Shown: positions 57,701-64,000 of the stretch, piece after piece | Layout: every line of letters starts with the position of its first letter | How positions within the stretch are numbered: position 1 is the stretch's first letter | NCBI RefSeq assembly: GCF_016863615.1 | Contig: NZ_BOPF01000014.1 | Location: 186,001-250,000 of the forward strand | DNA from: Virgisporangium aliadipatigenens | GTDB lineage: Bacteria > Actinomycetota > Actinomycetes > Mycobacteriales > Micromonosporaceae | Length of the DNA stretch: 64,000 bases | Direction: 5' to 3' | Notes under the pieces: generated by a model | Seen by the model: only the letters and a program-made list of their open reading frames with translations | The model's database searches: none | Told to the model about the DNA's origin: nothing | Translations under genes and position numbers: made by a program

Positions 57701-60444
57701 TCCGGATCGAGGGTGAGCCGCTCCCGACGCGGACGCCGCGGCCGGGCGGCGCCGAGGACAAGTCCGGGGGCGCCCCGGCGAGCACCCCGGCGCCGGACCC
57801 GCGGCGGGCGACCGCCCCCGGCTGGGCCCCCGACCAGCGGCGGACGCTCGCACCGTCGGGCCTGCCGCCGATCGAGCCGGACGACCCCACGCTGCCGCCG
57901 CTGCGGCCGCCGTACATCGCCGACGAGCCGGACCCGGAGACGTCCGATTCGCCGACCGGCTCGAGCGACATCATCGACGATGCCCCGGGCGGGACGGGCG
58001 CCGCGAGCGGTGCGCCGTCCGGCGGCTCGACCGGGTCGACGCTCGGCGGCCTCGCCGGACCGGTGTCCGGTGGTGCGAGCGGGGCGACGTTCGGTGGCGC
58101 GGCGGGGTCGGTGTCCGGCGGGAACGTCGCGTCGACCTCCGGCGGGCCGGCCGGGCCGGTCTCCGGGGGCGGGACCGGGGCGACCTTCGGCGGTGTCGCC
58201 GGGGCGGCGCTCGACGGTCCGAGCTGGTCGGCCTTCAGCGGGGCGACCGGTTCCCGCGACGGCGAGGCGGCCGGATCGGTGGGCACGGGCGCCGGCTCCT
58301 CGGGGTCGGGGGCGTCGGGACCGTCCACGTCGGACGATGCGGAGCGGGCCTCGGGGGCGCTGCCGACCCGGCCGGTCAGCGGTGCGGGTACGGGCGGGGA
58401 GCTTCCGCGGCGCCCCGTGAGTGCCGATAGCCAGCCGCCCGCCGAACGGGTGGCAAGCGCGCTGGACGAGCTCGAGGCGGCACGGTCGACGGCCGGCGAC
58501 GGTACTGACGCCGGGTCGACGGGCGCCTCCGGGGTGGACGAAGCGGTGCGGCCGTCCGCGGCAACGAGCGCCTCCGTCGACGGTGAGCCGATGGGGCCAT
58601 CCGTGGAGCCGGGTGCTTCCGTGGGCGGTGAGCCGGTGGGGTCCTCGACCGCCATGGGTGCTTCCGTCGGCGGTGAGCCGGTGGGGCCTTCCATCGCCAT
58701 GGGTGCTTCGGCGAGCGGTGAGCCTCCGCGGTCCTCCACCGCCGACCTGGGCGGTGCGGCCGGGCGGCCGAGCGATGTGTTCGGGGGCGAGGAGCCGATC
58801 CGGTCCGCCGATGCGCCCACCCTCGGTGAGCCGGCACGGTCGACGGGCGGGCTCCTCGCTGACCGGCCGGCGGAGTCGCCCGGTGCCTCCGGAGAGGATG
58901 TCGCGGCGCGGTCGGGGACCTATGCCGGTGACGTTCCCGGATGGTCCTCTGCCGACGGCGGGGACGTCGCGGCGCGGTCGGCGACCTACAGCGGTGATGC
59001 TCCCGGGCGGTCGTCCGCCTTCGGCGATGCGGACTCCTTGACCGGCGACGCGTCCGGCGGCGGTGGTTCGACGCGGCCGATGGATGCCTCCGTCGGAGAC
59101 GATCCGGTGCGCTCCACGGCTGCGTCCGGTGCCCTCTCCGGTGACGCCGCGGGGCTGTCGACGGGTGCGTCCGTCGATGACGGTTCCGCCGGTGATGGTC
59201 CGGTGCGTCCGGCGGCCGGGTCGGAAAGCCCGGCGGTCGAAGCCGGTGATACCGCTGCGCGCGGCGGCGGTCCGGCGGCCGGGTCCGGGAGCCCGGCGGA
59301 CCGGTTGAGCGGCCTTGTCGACAGGGCCGGTGGCCAGTCGGTGGCGCCGGTAAGCCCCGCCGCCGAGCGGCCGCTTCCGCCGGCCATCGAGCTCGAGTTG
59401 CCGTTCGGGCCGACGGCCGCGCCGGTGGTGAAGGCGCCGGAGGAGACGACGGGTGCGACACTCGAGCCGCTTCCCGAGCTGGACCCGGCGATCGACATGT
59501 CCCGCTTCGCGGCCGCCAACGCCACCGAGGAGGACCTGCTCGCCGCCACCCGCGAAGGCAACACGGACGGGTTCCTCTCCACGCTGCTGCTGGCGAAGGT
59601 GCTGGTCCCGGGCTCCACGGCCGAACCGTCGAACTGGCCCACCCGTTCGATCAACGGCGGCGAGTACCTGGTGACCTATACGACCCGCAAGCGTCTCGAG
59701 GAACGCCACGGCGTCGGCGCGGAGGCGACCGAGGTGCGCTTCACGTCGCTGATCTCGCAGTGGCCGGGCGACGAACTCGGCTTCGCCGTCAACCCGGGCA
59801 CACCCGTGGGCGCCACGCTCAGCGGCGCCGAGATCCGCACCCTCGCCGGTTGGGCCACCGAGGTCGGCCTCATCGGCGAGCCGGATCCCGAGCCGGAGCA
59901 GCCCAAGGCGACCGCCCCGGTGCGGCGGGCGGCGCCGGCCGAGGTGCCGGGCCAGCTGCTCATGATGCAGAAGACGGTGCCCGCGGCGCAGCTGCCGTTC
60001 TACCTGGATCGCGGATACGACCGGGTCTCGGGCTTCGTGCACCGGGCCGCCGAGGTGGCACACCTGACGACGCCGGAGCAGCTGTACCGGGCGCTCGGGC
60101 TCAACCACCGGGGTTCGCCGTTCTTCGTCGATGATCTCGAGGTGTACGTGCTCCGCTGGGTGGCGCACTGCCCCAGCCTGTACCGGATCCCGTTCGGTGG
60201 GCAGAACGAGGGCGGCATGCAGGCGATGCGCGGCTGGGTGATCGAGCGGGCGCCGTTCCGGGGCAACGGCTTCGCGCCGAGCGAGACCGCCGACGTGGTG
60301 GCGGAGTTCAAGGTGGACAGCACGCGGTTGCCGCACGGCGCGCAGCTGTGGCGGGTCTCCAGCGATGCGGAGGAGACGCTGATCGCGCTCTTCGACGCGG
60401 ACACGTCGCGCTGGCAGCGGGTCGAGACGAGCGACGATGCGTGA
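54742..60444 (+). CDS. Giant protein with two SseB-like domains and a 1,400-residue low-complexity linker
   Basis: Up to 1,900 residues. An SseB-like domain at about 25-150 (VMREVLRAGDQEQYFRVLAR, WWLAVNPGLPIEGYLPAWF) is followed by a Gly/Pro-rich collagen-like stretch (about 195-635), an Arg/Pro-rich disordered part (635-1090) and an Ala/Ser/Gly/Thr region (1090-1570). A second SseB-like domain spans about 1590-1715 (EEDLLAATREGNTDGFLSTLL, GFAVNPGTPVGATLSG). A C-terminal domain (about 1733-1895: LPFYLDRGYDRVSGFVHRAA, RGWVIERAPFRGNGF) recurs in other actinobacterial SseB proteins but has no function I can name. No signal peptide. The start could be 54775 or 54796. It sits in the ESX locus beside mycP, which suggests a type VII-related role. 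Confidence 0.8.
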   Translation: MRARTESGEPWMSRKGVAVDGWAPATEAEAVMREVLRAGDQEQYFRVLARIELLLPISADSAGRRSPGWGTWSSDGRTHVLAFSSPQSMRTCLAEHAGSYRTIAFRDLAIQWPNSEWWLAVNPGLPIEGYLPAWFVSQIGRGDVRLPGRGMGSRARMEHASNLRARGAAQVPRRPSQASPVHLGPRPERQGGAAAALGPGRGAPGGPGVPGPGVPGSGGPGGPGSGGPGAPGVPAGPVVPGVPARPAVVDGTVVGRPAVEAPGAPVGPGVPVGLAGVEGPGSPGGPGRAGGSGTSGGAGISGAGVSGPAPVGGSGGGNGPGFGGPAARPGSGASGGAAGGVGGSGSGAPTGGREGFAPPGVGGGFGGSGGGASTSGGPAGPARPGDAGASGGLGASAGGHGGFARPGAGGAPGVGAASGGAEGFARPGVGGASSGPGGLPKRPAGPGVGGAGRMPGGEGAPGGPGFGAGQGLAGAGASGGAGGLTGPGGHSGFAGSETGGQSGSGGPAGGQGGAGFGRPGGTEGIGGAGVPGGPGVGGRPGMPGAPFGRGADIAAGPGGLPRRPSDSGGRPGAGDPGFGRPGEPGGSRPDAGAPGDAGFRGRPGAGGEPGSGEAPGPGDRSGLLPNGRPEGLPGRRPGDRLGTRPSTLPPARPEGGPLGRREGLIGGRPPGQEQAPPGVPMSPAASAAAAAPAPERDAPGRFDRPDDPGRERRIFDRPESAPPAPERSGRLLFDPADQLQPPPERPLFERSIFGPPSGTARPGGTRDHHEQTGSRPTSPAVGRGVAPVSPGGTSALPDRPVSPARPPADEHMPEDAPVTGSGLGLGARLAELQALGGQFAVQPVDAPETSPSAARSGESSSRGMWEPKVPAVVPDYSEDEPPSPAPDAESVPPSAARGGSFLNAAAAPPAERAGADPGGPDRPRLYSGPGGLVAGEDYDVPLRRPQEGEPVEDAAALAPNGFDQLLDDEWRAGRTLRSAESGGYAPVRIEGEPLPTRTPRPGGAEDKSGGAPASTPAPDPRRATAPGWAPDQRRTLAPSGLPPIEPDDPTLPPLRPPYIADEPDPETSDSPTGSSDIIDDAPGGTGAASGAPSGGSTGSTLGGLAGPVSGGASGATFGGAAGSVSGGNVASTSGGPAGPVSGGGTGATFGGVAGAALDGPSWSAFSGATGSRDGEAAGSVGTGAGSSGSGASGPSTSDDAERASGALPTRPVSGAGTGGELPRRPVSADSQPPAERVASALDELEAARSTAGDGTDAGSTGASGVDEAVRPSAATSASVDGEPMGPSVEPGASVGGEPVGSSTAMGASVGGEPVGPSIAMGASASGEPPRSSTADLGGAAGRPSDVFGGEEPIRSADAPTLGEPARSTGGLLADRPAESPGASGEDVAARSGTYAGDVPGWSSADGGDVAARSATYSGDAPGRSSAFGDADSLTGDASGGGGSTRPMDASVGDDPVRSTAASGALSGDAAGLSTGASVDDGSAGDGPVRPAAGSESPAVEAGDTAARGGGPAAGSGSPADRLSGLVDRAGGQSVAPVSPAAERPLPPAIELELPFGPTAAPVVKAPEETTGATLEPLPELDPAIDMSRFAAANATEEDLLAATREGNTDGFLSTLLLAKVLVPGSTAEPSNWPTRSINGGEYLVTYTTRKRLEERHGVGAEATEVRFTSLISQWPGDELGFAVNPGTPVGATLSGAEIRTLAGWATEVGLIGEPDPEPEQPKATAPVRRAAPAEVPGQLLMMQKTVPAAQLPFYLDRGYDRVSGFVHRAAEVAHLTTPEQLYRALGLNHRGSPFFVDDLEVYVLRWVAHCPSLYRIPFGGQNEGGMQAMRGWVIERAPFRGNGFAPSETADVVAEFKVDSTRLPHGAQLWRVSSDAEETLIALFDADTSRWQRVETSDDA
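58561..58740 (+). repeat. Tandem repeat, 4 x 45 bp, inside the giant gene
   Basis: Four in-frame 45-base units (starting 58561, 58606, 58651, 58696) encode 15-residue repeats of the type AMGASVGGEPVGPSI. The middle two are nearly identical at DNA level, which suggests recent slippage or unequal exchange. Confidence 0.75.
58897..59028 (+). repeat. Tandem repeat, 2 x 66 bp, inside the giant gene
   Basis: Two 66-base units (58897 and 58963) encode 22-residue repeats beginning DVAARS and containing GD-PG-SS. Like the 45-bp units they keep the reading frame. Confidence 0.7.
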
Positions 60445-60796
60445 CGGTTACATCGCCCGTTGGCGGGGCGAGGAGTACGAGGCCTCCCCGGACGGGGAGG
60501 AGGTCAGGCTCTACCGGCCGGACGCCGCAGACGGGTTCGAGGAGATCCGGCCCGGCCGTCATCGCAAGATTGTCTCGGCGAACGAGGTTCAGCTCGACTA
60601 CATCCGCACCGGCTGTGTGTGGCGCGGCGAGCCGTTCCTGGTGCTGGCCGAACATGAGGGCTGGCTGCGCGTCGAGTACACGGGCGGGCTGGCTCCGGTG
60701 GCGCAGCGGCTGGGCCTGGAGGAGTTCGAGTTCGGGGTGTACCAGGGGTGGGCCCCGGTCTCCGAGGTGCTGGACGTGCGGGAGTACCGGGTCTAG
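60437..60796 (+). CDS. Small protein of unknown function, coupled to the giant gene
   Basis: A 119-residue soluble, acidic protein. Its ATG lies 8 bases before the end of the giant gene, so they are cotranslated. Strands and aromatic residues (YIARWRGEEYEASPDG, VRLYRPDAADGFEEI, LVLAEHEGWLRVEY) suggest a compact beta-rich fold. I do not recognise a family. The gene order suggests a chaperone or partner of the SseB-domain protein. Its 3' end overlaps the convergent hydrolase gene by 4 bases. Confidence 0.75.
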   Translation: MRDGYIARWRGEEYEASPDGEEVRLYRPDAADGFEEIRPGRHRKIVSANEVQLDYIRTGCVWRGEPFLVLAEHEGWLRVEYTGGLAPVAQRLGLEEFEFGVYQGWAPVSEVLDVREYRV

Positions 60797-61722
60797 GAGC
60801 CGCCGACCTTGGCCCAGCGCAGGATCTCGCCGGAGACCACGTCGGCCGCTTCGCGGTGCGGGAAGTGGCCCACGCCGTCGAGGATCCGCCACTCGTAGTC
60901 GGCGAGAACGTAGCGGCCGGAGCCCTGTGCCGTTCGCGGGAGAACGGCCGGGTCGAGGGAGCCGTGCAACTGGAGCGTGGGGCTGACGATCGGCTGCTGC
61001 AGCTGCTTGACGAACCGGTAACCCTGCAGCCGCAGCACCGAACGGACCGACCAGCGGTACGCCTCCATCGCGCAGAACGCCGTCTGCGGGATCTGGAACG
61101 CCTGCCGGCACTTGGCCTCGTAGTCGTCGAAGTCGCTGGAGTCGAGCCACGCCGCTCCGCCCCAGCGGCGCAGGTACTCGCCGACCATCGCGGCGTTGTC
61201 TCTGGTCATGGCGTGTTCGAAGCGCGGGATCTGGAACTTCGCCAGGGACAGCGACGCGGCCAGCTGTCCCCTGGGGTCGGCCAGCAGCGATGCGCGCAGG
61301 CGCAACGGGTGGGCGGCTCCGGTCACCACGAGCCGGCGGACCAGCTTCGGATGGAAGCACGCCGTCGCCCAGGCGATCATGCCGCCGTAGCCGGCACCGA
61401 CGACGACGGCACGGCGTTCGCCCAGGGCACGAATGAGGCCGGCGACGTCGCCGGCCATCGTGTACCCGTCGTAGCCGCGGGGTGGCTTGTCGCTGGCGCC
61501 GTAGCCGCGCAGGTCCACGGCGACCGCGCGGAACCCGGAGTCGCCGACGGTGATGAGCTGCTTTTCCCAGGCGAGCCAGCACTCGGGGAAGCCGTGCAGG
61601 AACAGCACGAGCGGCCCGCTGCCGTACTCGACGGTGTGGAACCGCGTGCCGTTGGCACTGACGAACCGGTGGGTCCACGGGCCGTCGGCCCGCACCACTG
61701 ACTCGTCCACGGCTGGTTTCAT
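60793..61722 (-). CDS. Alpha/beta-hydrolase-fold protein lacking the nucleophile
   Basis: A 309-residue protein of the epoxide-hydrolase/dehalogenase-like branch. The oxyanion motif FLHGFPECWLAWEKQL and the C-terminal His motif DGVGHFPHREAADVV are present. The nucleophile elbow, normally G-x-(D/S)-x-G-G, reads GAGYGG: glycine at the nucleophile position (codon 61390-61392). Catalysis by the usual mechanism is therefore unlikely; a binding or non-hydrolytic role is possible. The ATG at 61722 is preferred to a longer frame whose first codons fall in a hairpin. Confidence 0.85.
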   Translation of the reverse strand: MKPAVDESVVRADGPWTHRFVSANGTRFHTVEYGSGPLVLFLHGFPECWLAWEKQLITVGDSGFRAVAVDLRGYGASDKPPRGYDGYTMAGDVAGLIRALGERRAVVVGAGYGGMIAWATACFHPKLVRRLVVTGAAHPLRLRASLLADPRGQLAASLSLAKFQIPRFEHAMTRDNAAMVGEYLRRWGGAAWLDSSDFDDYEAKCRQAFQIPQTAFCAMEAYRWSVRSVLRLQGYRFVKQLQQPIVSPTLQLHGSLDPAVLPRTAQGSGRYVLADYEWRILDGVGHFPHREAADVVSGEILRWAKVGGS

Positions 61723-61741
61723 CGACACAGCGTAAAGGTTG

Positions 61742-61769
61742 CCCGGTCGCACAGCCGTGTGCGACCGGG
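61742..61769 (-). terminator. Perfect hairpin between acs and the hydrolase gene
   Basis: CCCGGTCGCACA (61742-61753) pairs perfectly with TGTGCGACCGGG (61758-61769), loop GCCG. It lies about 100 bases after the acs stop and 20 bases before the hydrolase start on the same strand, so it may be a second terminator for acs or a 5' leader structure of the hydrolase mRNA. Confidence 0.5.
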
Positions 61770-61827
61770 GAAACCCCTGACATGTGAATTTGTGTACGCG
61801 GACGTGGAGCGCAGCGACCCGGCGGGA

Positions 61828-61857
61828 GCGACGGTCCGCACCACGGCGGACCGTCGC
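61828..61857 (-). terminator. Hairpin after acs, copy 2 of a repeated element
   Basis: The same 12-bp stem and six-base loop as at 43963-43992, ten bases beyond the acs stop codon. The identical 39-base unit is 61821-61859. Most likely an acs terminator of a dispersed hairpin family. Confidence 0.7.
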
Positions 61858-61866
61858 AATAAAGCC

Positions 61867-63855
<1,989 letters not shown>

Positions 63856-64000
63856 GAGCCTGCCTTTCAAAGGGGTGTTTGTGATGCGGGTCTCTCGGTG
63901 AGCAGGCTAGTCCGGGGGTCCGACAAGAGCGAGGCCGAGGCCGGCTGTGCGCTGAGCGTGCGGTAACCCGCGCCGAACGTACCCGTGACATCATCCGGCG
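63856..64000. other. Region upstream of acs at the right edge
   Basis: 145 bases without a supportable gene. It should hold the acs promoter on the minus strand; no convincing -35/-10 pair stands out. One minus-strand frame is open from the edge to a stop next to acs, but its codon use does not look coding. Confidence 0.3.

Noticed and set aside
55330-59030. CRISPR array or multiple small genes in the repeat-rich part of the giant gene
   Set aside because: Repeats are in-frame, Gly/Pro/Ala coding and without unique spacers; long frames on the other strand are shadows of GC-rich repeats.
63860-64000. C-terminal part of another minus-strand gene upstream of acs
   Set aside because: The open frame is too short and its codon pattern does not favour coding; cannot be supported.

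Overview
The window is chromosomal DNA from a high-GC actinobacterium. The evidence is GC-rich third codon positions, many GTG starts, futalosine-pathway menaquinone genes, a 14-subunit nuo operon, SigK/RskA- and SigL/RslA-type sigma/anti-sigma pairs, and an ESX/type VII secretion locus. The gene order and spacer style suggest Micromonosporales or a close relative, but that placement is tentative. I saw no rRNA, tRNA, CRISPR array, prophage or transposase.

Layout, left to right. 1-6.2 kb: N-terminal fragment of a secreted protein (-), mqnE with a small membrane protein, a secreted M14 carboxypeptidase, a trehalose-synthase-like GH13 enzyme and two small membrane proteins (-). 6.2-13.4 kb: a two-domain VOC protein, a HelD-like RNA polymerase ATPase, an XRE regulator, an ArsR-like regulator plus MFS exporter with a long palindrome at the exporter start, mqnA, and a secreted serine hydrolase of the beta-lactamase fold. 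13.4-16.9 kb: paaABCDE, the phenylacetyl-CoA epoxidase. 16.9-19.8 kb: sigK-rskA, a DUF4383 membrane protein and an aldo/keto reductase. 19.8-25 kb: mqnC, a DUF11 surface protein with an LPITG sorting signal, menG, an intergenic region with five clustered DnaA boxes and a long inverted repeat, and a menJ-like reductase. 25.1-41.1 kb: nuoA-N, closed by a textbook intrinsic terminator. 41.2-49.3 kb: a Uma2-family protein, a polyprenyl diphosphate synthase, an IclR regulator, PhoX (-), sigL-rslA, RarD, a GNAT and a holin-like protein. 49.4-60.8 kb: ESX locus with eccE(-), eccB, two WXG100 proteins, mycP(-), a 1,900-residue double-SseB protein and a small partner gene. 60.8-64 kb: an alpha/beta-hydrolase homologue lacking its nucleophile, and acs.

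The genes share a respiratory theme. MqnA, MqnE and MqnC make the naphthoquinone ring from chorismate, the polyprenyl synthase supplies the side chain, MenG methylates, MenJ probably reduces one isoprene unit, and complex I uses the product. MqnB, MqnD and a prenyltransferase are not in the window. The ESX locus has eccB, eccE, mycP and two substrates but no eccC or eccD, so the secretion ATPase and the EccD channel must lie elsewhere.

The least explained signals are: (i) four tiny open frames bridging nuo genes with 4-base overlaps at both ends, two of which carry stem-loops with a related loop but different, fully paired stems; (ii) the DnaA-box cluster at 23.4 kb; (iii) a 39-bp hairpin repeated identically at 43.96 and 61.82 kb; (iv) the giant double-SseB protein in the ESX locus.
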